NCBI GenBank assembly: GCA_022376925.1
Contig: JAIOJX010000001.1
Coordinates: 40,954,324-41,018,323 of the forward strand
Length of the DNA: 64,000 nucleotides
Source: Tragulus kanchil
Lineage: Eukaryota; Chordata; Mammalia; Artiodactyla; Tragulidae
Direction: 5' to 3'
In this document: one piece after another, positions 22,332 through 34,442 of the stretch
Layout: the number at the start of each line of letters is the position of its first letter
Numbering within the stretch: position 1 is the first letter of the stretch
Notes under the pieces: generated by a model
What the model was told of the DNA's origin: nothing
Seen by the model: the letters and a program-made list of their open reading frames with translations, nothing else
The model's database searches: none
Program-made: the position numbers and the translations under genes

Positions 22332-23139
22332 GTTGAAAGCATTCCCCCAGAGATCATGAACAAGACAAGGATGTCCACTCTCTCTACTTTCATTCGATGT
22401 AGTTTTGTAAATCCTAGCTACAGTCAGAGAAGAAAAAGAAGTAAAGGGAATCCAAACTGGAAAAGAAGTTACTGTCACTGTTTGCAGATGACATGATACT
22501 ATATATAGACTTCCCAAAGATGCTACCAGAGAACTACTAGAACTCACCAATGAATTTAGTAAAGTTGCAGGTTACAAAATCAATACACAGAGTCTGTTGC
22601 ATTCCTATACACTAATCATGAAAGATCAGAAGGAGAAATGTAAGAAGCAATTTCATTTACCATAGCATCAAAAATAATAAAATACCTAGGAATAAACCTA
22701 CCTAGGGAGGCAAAAGACCTGTACTCCAAAAGCTATGATTCTGATGAACGAAATAGAAGACATAAGCAGATGGAAAGGTATACGATGTTCATAGATTGGA
22801 AGAATCAATATTGGCAAAATGACTATACTTTCCCCAAACAATCTATAGATTCAACACAATCCCTATCAAATTACCAATGACATTTTTCACAGATCTACAA
22901 CAAAAAATCCCAAAATCTGTATAGAGACACCCCAAATAGCCAAAGCAATCTTGAAAAAGAAAAATGGAGCCAGAGGAATCGAGATCCTTGACTTCAGATT
23001 ATACTACAAAGCTACAGTCATCAAGACAATGTGGTAGTGGCACAAAATAGAAACATAGATAAATGGAACTGGATAGAAAACCCACAGTAAAACATGGCCT
23101 GAAGAGATACACGCACAGTTTGCAATGACCAAGACATGG

Positions 23140-24215
23140 AAACAACCTGGTGTCATCTGCATACCTGAGGTTATTTTTCCTGGCAATCTTGATTCCACCT
23201 TGTGCTTCATCCAGACCTGCATTTTGCATGATGTACTCTGCATATAAATTAAATAAGCATGATGACAATGTACAGTTCTGATGTATTCCTTTCCCAATTT
23301 GGAACCAGTCTGTTGTTATACGTCCAGTTCTAACCGTTGCTTCTTGTCCTGCATACAAGTTTAGCAGGAGGAAAGTAAGTATGATATTCCCATCTCTTTC
23401 AGAATTTTCCACAGTTTGTTGTGATCCACAGAAAAGCTTAAGCATATTCAATGAAGCAAAAGTAGATGTTTTTCTGGAATTTCCTTGCTCTTTATATGAT
23501 GCAACAGCTGTTGACTATTTGATCTCTGGTTCCACTGCCTTTTCTAAATCCAGCTTGTACGTTTGGAAATTCTCAGTTCAAATACTGTAGAAGCCTACCT
23601 TGGAGGATTTTAAGCATTGCTTTGCTAGTGTGTGGAAGTGGTGCAGTAGTTTGAACATTCTTTGGTACCCTTTCTTTGGTACTGGAATGAAAACTGACAT
23701 ATTCCGGTTCTGAGGTCACTGCCTCATATTTAGTGCAACACTTTAACAGCATCATCTTTTAATATCTGAAATAGCTCATCTGGAATTCCATCACCTCCAT
23801 TAGCTTTGTTCATTCTAGTGCTTCCTAGGGCCTACTTGACTTTGCACTCCATGATATCTATCTGATTCTAGGCAAATGATCACACTATTGTGGTCATCTG
23901 GCTTATTAAGACCTTTTTTTGTATAGTTATTCTGTGTATTCTTTCCACCACCCCTTAATAACTTCTGCTTCTGTTGGGTCCATACCATTTCTGTCCTTTA
24001 TTCTGCCTATCTTTGCATGAAATGTTCCCTTGGTATCTCTAATTTTCTTGTAGATATCTCTAGTCTTTCCCATTCTCTTTTTTTCCTCTCTTTCTTTCCA
24101 TTGTTCACTTAAGAAGGCTTTCTTATCTTTCCTTGCTATTCTCTGGAACTCTGCATTCAGATGGGCATATCTTTCCTTTCCTCCTTTGCCTTTCTCATCA
24201 CTTCTTTTAGACTTT
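23140..24215 (-). pseudogene. BovB (RTE) LINE, reverse-transcriptase part
   Basis: Minus-strand BovB. The RT region is readable as 'NLYAGQEATVRTG', 'DWFQIGKGIHQNCTLSSCLFNLYAEYIM', 'NAGLDEAQGGIKIA' and the catalytic YADD motif at about 23150. The usual RQGC is changed to HQNC, and frames are broken further 5'. The upstream part (23400-24215) matches the BovB ORF but with stops and frameshifts. BovB is the horizontally acquired RTE retrotransposon abundant in ruminants. This copy is dead. Confidence 0.85.
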
Positions 24216-24549
24216 AACTCAAAATCATAGAAATAAATAAATAAATAACAGGCAAAAAACCTTCAATAACAGATATTAAATCCAGATTTCTTGAATTTAT
24301 AGTTATAACTTTTAACCTCCAATTATAAGTTAAATCCCAAATGTACAAAATAATAATTATAAAATGCTGTTAATTGGTATGCAATGTATAAAGATGCCAT
24401 GTTTCTACAGTAATAATAGGAAACGAAATGGATAAAGCACTATAAGAATAATTTTTGAAGAGTATTTAAGTTCAGTGTGCATAAATTCAAACAAGAGTGT
24501 TCTAAGTTTAAGATGTTAAATGTAATTCCTAGTGTAAAAATTAAGAAAA
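24216..24549. other. No gene recognised
   Basis: AT-rich unique sequence with a short (AAAT)n run at about 24228-24247. Confidence 0.4.
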
Positions 24550-25770
24550 TAAAACTATATACAGAGAAGGACTTTTTCCCATTTTTTGATTGGGCTGTTC
24601 ACTTTTTCGGTGCTAAGTTGTTTGTATATTTTGGAAATTAACTCTTTGTTGGCTGTTTCATTTGCTATGATTTTCTCCCATTCTGTGGGTTGTCTGTTTA
24701 CCTTGTTTACAGTTTCTTTTGCTGTGCAAAAGCTTTTAAGTTTCATTAGCTCCCACATGCTTATTTTCAAAAAAATAGGAAAAAGACATAAAGAGATATT
24801 TCTCCAAAGAAGACATACAGATGGCCAAAAAACACATGAAACGATGCTCAACCTCGCTTATTATTAGGGAAATGCAAATCAAAACGACAATGAGATATCA
24901 CCTCACACCAGTCAGAATGGTCACCATTTAAAAATCTACAGATAATAAATGCTGGAGAAGGTGCAGAGAAAAGGGAACACTCCTGCATTGTTGATGGGAA
25001 TGTAAATTGATACAACCACTATGGAGGACAGCATGGAGCCACCTTAAAAAACTAAAAATAGAAGCACCATGTGACTCAGCAATTCCATTATTAAGCATAT
25101 ATCCTGATTAGATCAAAACTGAGACACCTGTACCACAATGTCCATTGCAGCACTCTATACAATAGCTCGAACATAGAAGCAACCTAGATGTCCATCTACA
25201 AACAAATGAATAAAGAAGCTCTGATACATATATACAATGGAATACTTCTCAGCTGTAAAAAGAAATGCAGAAGAATTCGGCCTAATGAGGTGGATGAATC
25301 TATAACCTATTATACAAAGTGAAGTAAGTCAAAAAGAAAAGGATAAATACAATATACTAACGCATATATATGGAATCTAGTAAGATGGTACTGATAAATG
25401 CACATGCAGAATGCAATGAGAAACAGACTTAGAGAACAGATCTATGGTCATTGGCGGGAGGGAAGATAGGACAAGAGGTATGGAAAGAGCCACAAGGAAA
25501 CCTACACTATAATATGTAATAGAGATTACCACAGTGATTAAGCTGTAAGACTAAGGGAACCTACATGGGAACTAAGCATCAACCTTGGGGGTGGGAGGGG
25601 GGAAAGGGGTCAGGGATATACCTATGACTGTTTGGGGATTATGTATACCTGCAAACAAGAAAACTCTGGAAAAATGTATAACAATAACTTTGCTGTACAA
25701 CTGAAGCTAATGCAAGTAAAACAAATATACTCCAATAAAAAATAAATAAATAAAACTATATACAGAGAAG
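24550..25770 (+). mobile_element. L1 insertion with 5' inversion (twin priming)
   Basis: Flanked by a 20-base exact direct repeat, TAAAACTATATACAGAGAAG (24550-24569 and 25751-25770). From 24570 to about 24764 the L1 sequence is inverted ('ttgattgggctgttcacttt' type, antisense ORF2). From about 24765 to 25750 it is sense, from late ORF2 through the 3'UTR to an AATAAAAAATAAATAAATAAA tail. This is the classic twin-primed structure. Junction at about 24764-24766. Both halves have stops. Confidence 0.88.
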
Positions 25771-26117
25771 AAAATCAGAGGGAATCAAATGATGACACTA
25801 AAAAATCAAAAAAGCAGATTGAGAAACAACAAAATAAGAAATTAAAAAGACATAAAGTCCTTTCATATCAATAATCACACTATATGAAAATGGACTGAAC
25901 TATCCAATTAGAAGATAAGTTTACCAAGAGGGATATAAATTATCACCCAATACTATACAGACATCAGTAGATTTATTTTAGGTCTAAGGATACAAAAAAA
26001 ATTTTAAAAACACAATGGTTTAAGTCAAAATCTGTCATAAAGAGATGCAGTACTATATATCAACAGAAAGGCATGTCCAGGAAAAAGATACAGAAATTAT
26101 AAACTTATTCACACCTA
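25771..26117. other. Possible old L1/HAL1 fragment
   Basis: 'actatatgaaaatggactga' and 'atacagaaattataaactta' recall ancient L1/HAL1 text, but similarity by eye is weak. Non-coding. Confidence 0.25.
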
Positions 26118-26556
26118 ACAAATTCAACTTCTTTGGTATTAGTGGTTGGGACATAGACTTGGATTACTATGATATTCAGTGATTTGCCTTTGAAAGAAAA
26201 GGAGATCATTCTGTCTATTTAGAGATTCCACCGAAGTATTGTATTTTAGACTCTTTTGTTGACTATGAGGGCTACTCCATTTCTTCTAAGGGATTACTGC
26301 CCAGAGTAGTAGATATAATAACCATTTGAATTAAATTCACCTATTCCCATCCAAGTTTTTACACTGATTACTAAAATGTCAAGGTTCACTTTACCGTCTC
26401 CTATTTGATCACTTCCAATTTACCTTGATTCATGGACCTAACATTCCAGGTTCCTAGGCAATATTGTTCTTAACAGCATTGGACATTATTTTCACAACCA
26501 GACACATCTGCAACTGAGCACTGTTTCCAGTTTGGCTCAACCTTTGCAACTAGGTT
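26118..26556 (-). mobile_element. BovB LINE, 5' (endonuclease) part
   Basis: Antisense BovB: 'gggacatagacttggattac', 'tctgtctatttagagattcc', 'gactatgagggctactccat' and 'gattcatggacctaacattc' match the BovB endonuclease region in order. Diverged and non-coding. Separate from 23140-24215, since the middle of BovB is absent. Confidence 0.8.
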
Positions 26557-27364
26557 TACAAGTGTGATTGATATGGATTTTTTTTTTTGCACATATTACC
26601 TGTGAACGTTTCTAACTGAAGTTACATTGTATTCATACAATGGGTTCATAGTGTTCTTTTTTCAATACTATTAAAAAAAATGTGCATAAAAATGAAAATT
26701 TCAAATTATGAAAGAAATGATAGAAAGTAACCTATACAAATAGCTAGACATAATAATTTGTCAAATGTTAAAACAAATTTGATACTAAGTAGGAATTTCT
26801 ATTTTTAAAAATTCAGTTTGGATAAACTTATTTTTGTGAGATTCGTGCAAAGTTATTTATATGATGGAAACCAAGCAGGACCCTGTGGGACACTCTTGGG
26901 CATAAAAGCCTTTCTGTGTCCCCTGATTCTTCTTTGTAGGAAATGGTTCCATTCAGCCTCCTTGACTTTTCCTGGAAAGGCTGAAACACTTGCTCATCAG
27001 ACAGGAGAGGAACGCAGAAACATGGGAAGAGCAGTCAGGAAACCATAGTGAAGCCTTGGGGAAGTGTCCTGGTTCTTTCTCAAGAAATACACAGAAAATG
27101 TTTCTGAGCTCTTCTACATAACAAAGGTCCCCATCCAGGTGGAGTGTGGCAACTTCAGGCCTGAGCACAGACTCCCTGAAGCCCTCACCCTATATTCTGA
27201 TTATGGAAACACTTCCCCAAAACCACTGGGGAGTTTACAGGTTTCAAACATGAAACACCCATTCTTCCTGCTAGGCCAGTTTGTGCAGCTTTCCTGTGGC
27301 TCCAGCAAAGCAAGAATCTCTGGTAACATTTTTTCTAACTTCAAAATTGGATATTTACCTCTCT
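26557..27364. other. Unclassified, possible LTR in 26830-27360
   Basis: 26557-26820 is AT-rich and unique. 26830-27360 has a more balanced composition, a GCATAAAAGCC TATA-like box at about 26900 and blocks such as 'gaaatggttccattcagcct', which gives an impression of a solo LTR. I could not identify a family or paired TG/CA ends. Frames of 71-100 codons on both strands show no domain. Confidence 0.25.
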
Positions 27365-27500
27365 GATAGTCAACCTTCTTTTTGTATATATATAAGCATT
27401 TAATACTATACATTTCATACCAATTGCAGCATTCACTGCATCCCATATCTGAATATCTAATATTTTGTTGTCATTCAATTTTTTCTCATTACCTTTATTT
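27365..27500 (-). mobile_element. Old L1M fragment (ORF2 5' part)
   Basis: Antisense text 'gcattcactgcatcccatat' and 'atattttgttgtcattcaat' corresponds to the L1 ORF2 endonuclease region. Truncated. Confidence 0.5.
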
Positions 27501-27504
27501 TTAA

Positions 27505-27735
27505 TTTATGTCTTTTTAATTGAAGGATAATTGCTTGACAGTATTGAGATGATTTCTATATCAACATTAATCAGTCACAGGTTTACCTATGCCCCTCCCA
27601 CTTGAACACCTTCCCACTTCCCTCCCCATTCCAACTCTCTAGGTTGTCACTGAGCCCAGGCTTGGGTTCCCTGAGTCATACCTCAAATTCCCATTGGCTA
27701 TCTATTTTCCATATGGTAATGGATGTCTGCAGGTT
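27505..27735 (-). mobile_element. Artiodactyl L1 3'UTR fragment
   Basis: Antisense of the artiodactyl L1 3'UTR: 'aattgaaggataattgcttg', 'atgcccctcccacttgaaca', 'aactctctaggttgtcactg' and 'ggctatctattttccatatg' in consensus order. 5'-truncated and diverged. Confidence 0.75.
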
Positions 27736-27739
27736 TTTA

Positions 27740-28704
27740 CAATGTCTTTTTTTTGACACATTGGTATTTTAGCAATGCCTTGTAATATTTCCAATTTCAG
27801 CCATTTATATTTGTGGTTATTTATGAATTTATAGGAGTTCCTTCAGTTTCTATACATATATTTTTATACCTATTCTAAATTCAGCTAATATTTCTCTGAG
27901 AAATGCCAGGACATTCAGATTTTTTAGATCCAGCTTATTTCCATGATTTAGGTCTTTTTATATTACAGAATCTTCATAATTATTATGTTGATATACTCAG
28001 TATTTTTAAATTTATTTCCATGTTCACCATGATTTAATGTTTAACATTCCTGAATACAACAAACATATTTAATTCTGGGATTATTTTTATATGTCTCAAA
28101 AAATCATGCAAAATTTCCTTAGTTATGGAGTACTGGGACCGTATTTTCACAAAGTGTTTCTACCACCTTTCTTGGAATGCTGTTTCTGAATATATAATAG
28201 TATAGTTGGCCATTAATGTCTTCATACCTCTTTGATGTTGTCATGCTCTGGTTCCGTTGTGGTTTTAGTAAGTTATCTGGAAGCAGAAGTGTGATATTTA
28301 AACACACAACTCAAACAAATGTAAAAATCAAATACCTGATTTAAAGTGACTTTTGTTTGATAATTTTCATAAATGTGGTATAAAACAACCTAGCAATGTG
28401 ACACCCAGAATATACTGTCAGAAAGACGGGCAAAACTGAATTCCTTTCTGTTAGATGGTTTCACTTCATTCAGGTTGACTTCTTTAGGATAAGTCTTCCG
28501 GATTTGCTCCCACTTCCACTCTTCTTTCCACCAGTACTATCTTGTATTCACCAACATGTGTAACCCAGAAACTGATTCTCTCTAAAACTGAGTTTCTCAT
28601 TAACCTCTCTATCCAAAATGCAATCCCCTTTCTTGTTGACTCCCCTCAAAGCTGAGGAGTATCAAAGAAAAGGGGGACTGAAACCAAGCAGGATCCAGAG
28701 TTCA
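27740..28704. other. No gene recognised
   Basis: AT-rich sequence with possible remnants of old L1 around 27770-27960. No coding frame with family similarity. Confidence 0.4.
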
Positions 28705-28814
28705 TAGTAACTAGAAATGGAATATAATTTTTAAAAATGTGAATTGCAACATGGTATACCTATCAATAATACTGCATAGCAACTATATATACTTCAATTA
28801 AAACAAAAAAAGAA
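28705..28814 (+). mobile_element. L1 3'-end fragment
   Basis: 'ggaatataatttttaaaaat' to 'gcaactatatatacttcaat' then TAAAACAAAAAAAG matches the terminal part of the artiodactyl L1 3'UTR with its A-rich end. Confidence 0.65.
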
Positions 28815-28824
28815 GAGGTGTTGG

Positions 28825-29058
28825 GACTTACTTGGTGGTCCAGAGGCTAAGACTCTGTGCTCCCAATGCAGACAGCCTGAGTTCAAGCCCTGGCCAGGGA
28901 ACTTGATCCCACATGCTTCAACTAGAGATCCCATGTGCCACATCTAAGACCCAGTGTAGCCAAATTAATAAATAAATATTTTTTAAATCATTAAACAATT
29001 AGATTTCTATTTGTAAAAACAAGTGAAAATTTTAAAAGAAAAAAGAAAGAAAGAAAAA
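28825..29058 (+). mobile_element. CHR-type SINE (older)
   Basis: tRNA-derived head ('gggacttacttggtggtcca'), then GTTCAAGCCCTGG (B box), then 'ccacatgcttcaactagaga' and a mixed A-rich tail. Target-site repeat AGAGGTGTTG at 28815-28824 and 29059-29068. More diverged than the family at 29586. Confidence 0.8.
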
Positions 29059-29187
29059 AGAGGTGTTGATTCTGAATACCTAAACAGCAGTGTGGGCCCT
29101 AAGTGTAGAGTTTCTTAAAGAGATATGGATTATTTTGCCTATCCCTCCTCTTTGACAAGGACAAGAGCTCTATTTTCCTTAGCTGCC

Positions 29188-29400
29188 TAAAAGTGAAAGT
29201 GCTAGTCTCTCAACTGTGTCTGACTCTTTGTGACTCCAGGGACTGTAAATTCCCTGGCTTTTCTGCCCATGGTATTCTCAAAGCAAGAATACTAAAGTGG
29301 GTAGCCATTCCCTTCTCCAGTTGATCTTCCCAACCCAGGGATCAAACTCAAGTCTCTAGTTCTGAAGGCAGATTCTTTACTGTGTAAGTTACCAAGGTAG
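29188..29400 (-). mobile_element. Bov-tA SINE
   Basis: Minus-orientation Bov-tA from 'aaagtgaaagtgctagtctc' to 'gattctttactgtgtaag', with diverged head. CTGCCTAA occurs on both sides (about 29183 and 29402). Confidence 0.85.
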
Positions 29401-29585
29401 TCTGCCTAACAGAAGAGAGCCCTGCTGTACAAATGACAGAAAGGGTCAGTTGAGGCCTAAGATCTGAGTAGCATTTCTTCTACTTTATTCCCCTCCCTCC
29501 TCACATCTTCCCTGGTAATTCTGACTCTACTAGCATTTAATCTAGCCAAACTATCAGAGACACTTGTTTAAAATGAAGATTCTAG

Positions 29586-29924
29586 GGCTTCCCCTGGTGG
29601 TCTAGTGGGTAAGGATACCACCTTGCAGTGCAAGGGGTGCCGGTTCGATCCCTGGCCTGGGAAGATCCCACATGCCGCGGAGCGGCTGGACCGATGTGTC
29701 CAGTTACCGAGCCGGAGCTCTGGAGCGCATGCGCCCAGAGCCGGCGCTCTGCAACGACAGCTGCCACCGTGATGGGAGGCCCACAGGAGCCAAAGAACAA
29801 AGACGAATGAAAATAGAGAAATGAAAGACCAATAAAAGTGGCCTGCCCACTACCCTCCCTCCCCAACCCGACCCCTGCCCAAAATAAATAAATAAATAAA
29901 TTTTAAAAAATAAATAAATAAACA
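29586..29924 (+). mobile_element. CHR-2-derived SINE (family 'A')
   Basis: Complete copy with head GGGCTTCCCCTGGTGGTCTA, B box GGTTCGATCCC at about 29642, body and (AAAT)n-rich tail. Target-site repeat AAATGAAGATTCTAG on both sides (29571-29585 and 29925-29939), 15 bases and exact. The repeat's integrity implies a fairly recent insertion. Confidence 0.9.
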
Positions 29925-30124
29925 AAATGAAGATTCTAGGGATCATAACGAAGAATGCTCCCAGGCCTTGAGGCTCAAGTACCTGCTTCTACTACAGATC
30001 CTGCAAGTGTATCCAGCCATAACAAATAACCAAAGATTTCTCAGTAGAAAACAACTGAATAGGTCCCTAGGACAGGAAAGGTAGGCTAGAGTCACTTAAG
30101 AAGTTTCAATACCTGAATCAAAAC

Positions 30125-31320
<1,196 letters not shown>

Positions 31321-31379
31321 CATACCTAGAATCCAGTCCTGGTGGAGCCCAGAACCCCCTTTCTTTATTCACTTTATAT

Positions 31380-31995
31380 CTGTTTTGTTGCAGAAGAGTT
31401 TAACTGAAACCAATTTCATATGCAAGCTGCTCGTACACAATGCATTCATTCATTTATATTGTACGTTTCCATGAATTTCAATACGTTCACTCAGTACACA
31501 TCCTACAAAAGTCAGGTTTAGAACATTTTCCCTGCACTGTTTCTCTCATCTGCTTCAGACCATCCTCCTCAGCCTCAAACTCCACTAATATTTTGTTTGT
31601 CTCTATAAATTTAATATCTTATGATTTTTTCACTACAGTGTACTTATATGCATGATCTTTCATGTCTAGCTTTATTTGGTTAGCAGTCTTCATTAAAAAT
31701 TCTATCAGATGAATATAACACTTTTGTTAACCCTATTATAGAGCATAATCTTTTTCAAAGCATTTACTTGTAATTCTTACTTATTTCTGTCAGGTTGGTC
31801 ATAGGGTCTCCTCTGAACTTTTTTAGAGAACTGGCTTTTGGTTTCATTGATCTCTCTATTTTACTCTTTTGTATTTCAATCATTTCTTTTTTAAAAAAAA
31901 TATTTTATTCCTTTTTCTTGCTTCGGTTAGCTCCTCTTTTTGTGGAATGTTAACTTTGAAGGTTAGGTTATAGATGCGAAATCTTTGCTTAAGGA
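31380..31995 (-). mobile_element. Old L1M pieces
   Basis: 31380-31760 resembles the antisense L1MB 3'UTR ('gaacattttccctgcactgt', 'ctctataaatttaatatctt'). 31790-31990 resembles antisense ORF2 ('gaactggcttttggtttcat'). Together they separate the two ACTRT1-like copies. Confidence 0.55.
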
Positions 31996-32061
31996 TATAG
32001 ACTGAGACGATTCATTTTGTTTGTCAACTTGGCTGACATCACCGCTCCTGTCTTCTATCAA

Positions 32062-32418
32062 ATCTCTCTTGTTCAAGGAAGGCTCAGTCATGAGCACAGG
32101 CGGTTGATAGGGTTTTACTCCTAGTTCCCACTCCAAGAGATAGTTCTAGGGTTTCTTCATGTCATTCCATCCCCTTATCAGTCCAAGCTCAATGGAGTAA
32201 TGCCACTGCAAGGCCTCATACTTGTAAAAGCCGTTTTCTCCTATAAAGTACTTTTTCTGATTGTCTCCTGTCAAAGAGATTTTACATTTAGCATGCCGCT
32301 CCAAAGAGGTGATGGCATGATGGCATCTAGGCTCTCCAGACAAGCCTAGTTTGGACAGGCCTGACCCATTGCCAAAAGCTATAGCTGATATATCTAATAC
32401 ATATGGGTTACCCATATC
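32062..32418 (-). pseudogene. ACTRT1-like pseudogene, second copy
   Basis: About 119 codons of ACTRT1-like sequence starting at ATG 32418 (MGNPYVLDISAIAFGNGSG, the phosphate-1 loop region). It reads 'GLSGEPRCHHAI' and 'YKYEALQWHYSIELGLI', then an in-frame TAG at 32145-32143 directly after NDMKKP. Homology continues in the same frame beyond the stop ('[19 protein letters not shown]') to about 32062 and then ends. It is therefore both truncated and stopped. It differs considerably from the first copy, so the pair is old. Same strand, 1.3 kb further 5'. Confidence 0.8.
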
Positions 32419-32436
32419 AACAGCATACTCTTTCAA

Positions 32437-32965
32437 ATCTCAACAAAATAAGAAAAGAACCCTTATTCCTTTTGTGAGACAATCCACAGCTCTTGGAATT
32501 TAAAGAGCCCCAGGATTCCCAAGGCCTCAAGCTGCCAGGCAGGTGGAGCGAGCAGGCTCTTCCCAATGCAAAGAATCCTCAACCCATGAGTCTTGTCCCC
32601 TTTCAGGGATGCCAAGGCTTGCTGAGACAACTTCAGTGGTAACTGTCCCCTGTGCAATAATCTAGCCAAGTGGACGACTGTCCTCAGAGAGCATCACAGG
32701 TTATTTAAGCCTGGGGTCGCTGAGCCACAAGGCTTCCCTGTTTGGTAAGGCATGAAGCAGAAGAAAGCAAATCATACCTACAAACAGCTTTGGTAAGTCT
32801 GTGAACATCGAGCTGAGACCTAGCTTTAATGCCAAGTGAAATGATCAAGCCATGGACTTGGCCCAGAGAACTGGGATCTCTGTTCAACTTAGTCACTGTT
32901 AAATGATTAAAACACATTTCCCTTTGGCAGGAGAGAAACTAAACACTAGATATTAGTCTAGACGG
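32437..32965 (-). promoter_or_regulatory. 5' flank of second ACTRT1-like copy
   Basis: Aligns with 30794-31320 (see there). Its 32599-32965 part appears a second time at 33685-34052 because of D7. Confidence 0.55.
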
Positions 32966-33086
32966 CAGTGGGCATGCCTGCAACTCAGTTCCAATTGTCT
33001 TTTTCTCCATCCTGAACGATTAGTTTTTAAACAACGTTTTTGAGATAAATATCACATCTCATACAATTCACCCACTGAAAACATAC

Positions 33087-33355
33087 GGATACCAGAGGCG
33101 GGAGGATGAACTGGGAGACTGGGACTGACATCTATAGACCACTACGGATAAAACACAGAACTAATGAGAACCTACTATAGAGTATAGGGAGCTCTACTCA
33201 GTGTTCTGTGGTGACACAATGGAAAGGAAATCCAAACACGGGGGGATACATGTTTACGTGTAGCTGATTCACCTTGCCACACAGCAGAAACTAACCCAAT
33301 AGTGTAACCTGACGATACTCCAATACAAATTAAATTAGAAGTAAAATAGAATAAA
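33087..33355 (+). mobile_element. 5'-truncated artiodactyl L1 3'UTR
   Basis: 'gggaggatgaactgggagac', 'aacctactatagagtatagg', 'gtagctgattcaccttgcca' and 'cgatactccaatacaaatta' follow the artiodactyl L1 3'UTR in order, with an A-rich end. D7 copy at about 34174-34442. Confidence 0.8.
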
Positions 33356-34173
33356 ATATACACTACAAGGTCCACTATATTCACAGATGTGTACAAACAT
33401 CACAGATGAAAATTTAGACCATTCTTATCATCTCAGAAAGTACCTCATACCCTTGAATAGCACCCTGTATACAAACGACTCTCCCCAAGCCCTAAGCAAC
33501 CAGTAATAAATTTTCTGTCTTTCTGGATTTACCATTTTTGCATGTTTCTTATAAATGGAAACATAAACCTGCAGCCTTTTGTGCCTGCTGTCATTTATTT
33601 TACATATTGTCTTCAAGGTTCACCCATTGTTTGCATATAGTATTTTGTTTATCCATTTCTCAGCTGATAGACATTTGGATTTTTCCCTTTCAGGGATGCC
33701 AAGGCTTGCTGAGACAACTTCAGTGGTAACTGTCCCCTGTGCAATAATCTAGCCAAGTGGACGACTGTCCTCAGAGAGCATCACAGGTTATTTAAGCCTG
33801 GGGTCGCTGAGCCACAAGGCTTCCCTGTTTGGTAAGGCATGAAGCAGAAGAAAGCAAATCATACCTACAAACAGCTTTGGTAAGTCTGTGAACATCGAGC
33901 TGAGACCTAGCTTTAATGCCAAGTGAAATGATCAAGCCATGGACTTGGCCCAGAGAACTGGGATCTCTGTTCAACTTAGTCACTGTTAAATGATTAAAAC
34001 ACATTTCCCTTTGGCAGGAGAGAAACTAAACACTAGATATTAGTCTAGACGGCAGTGGGCATGCCTGCAACTCAGTTCCAATTGTCTTTTTCTCCATCCT
34101 GAACGATTAGTTTTTAAACAACGTTTTTGAGATAAATATCACATCTCATACAATTCACCCACTGAAAACATAC

Positions 34174-34442
34174 GGATACCAGAGGCGGGAGGATGAACTG
34201 GGAGACTGGGACTGACATCTATAGACCACTACGGATAAAACACAGAACTAATGAGAACCTACTATAGAGTATAGGGAGCTCTACTCAGTGTTCTGTGGTG
34301 ACACAATGGAAAGGAAATCCAAACACGGGGGGATACATGTTTACGTGTAGCTGATTCACCTTGCCACACAGCAGAAACTAACCCAATAGTGTAACCTGAC
34401 GATACTCCAATACAAATTAAATTAGAAGTAAAATAGAATAAA
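34174..34442 (+). mobile_element. L1 3'UTR, D7 copy
   Basis: Same insertion as 33087-33355, repeated through D7. Confidence 0.78.

Larger units (their letters stand above)
20721..22851. repeat. Tandem direct duplication D6 (unit 1062 bp)
   Basis: Copy 1 20721-21782, copy 2 21783-22851. Both contain the same SINE with the same target-site repeat. Near the end of copy 1 the text is garbled: GTTCGATTTGAAG versus GTTCATAGATTGGAAG in copy 2, and TTTCCAAAC versus TTTCCCCAAAC. The copies of the SINE also differ slightly (GGGCCACCGG versus GGGGCGCCGG). Confidence 0.9.
19300..23140 (+). pseudogene. Decayed L1 ORF2 (endonuclease tail, RT, to late ORF2)
   Basis: L1 ORF2p is the endonuclease/reverse transcriptase of LINE-1. 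Visible blocks in order: 'NLWDATKAVLRGKFIAIQ' at about 19560, the NSFEK-like stretch at about 20090, '[10 protein letters not shown]' at about 20420, '[19 protein letters not shown]' at about 20570, '[13 protein letters not shown]' at about 20770, 'FADDMILYI' at about 21425, and late ORF2 text at 22850-23095. Several in-frame stops are present (for example TGA within the normally GPDGF motif at about 20405, and TAG after the DAEKAFDN block). Interrupted by an L1 3' end (19694-19977), a SINE (20940-21268) and duplication D6. A BovB follows at about 23140. Confidence 0.75.

Noticed and set aside
26818..27366. Frames of 71-100 aa on both strands, possible gene
   Set aside because: No family similarity, overlapping frames on both strands, and repeat-like (LTR-like) composition.
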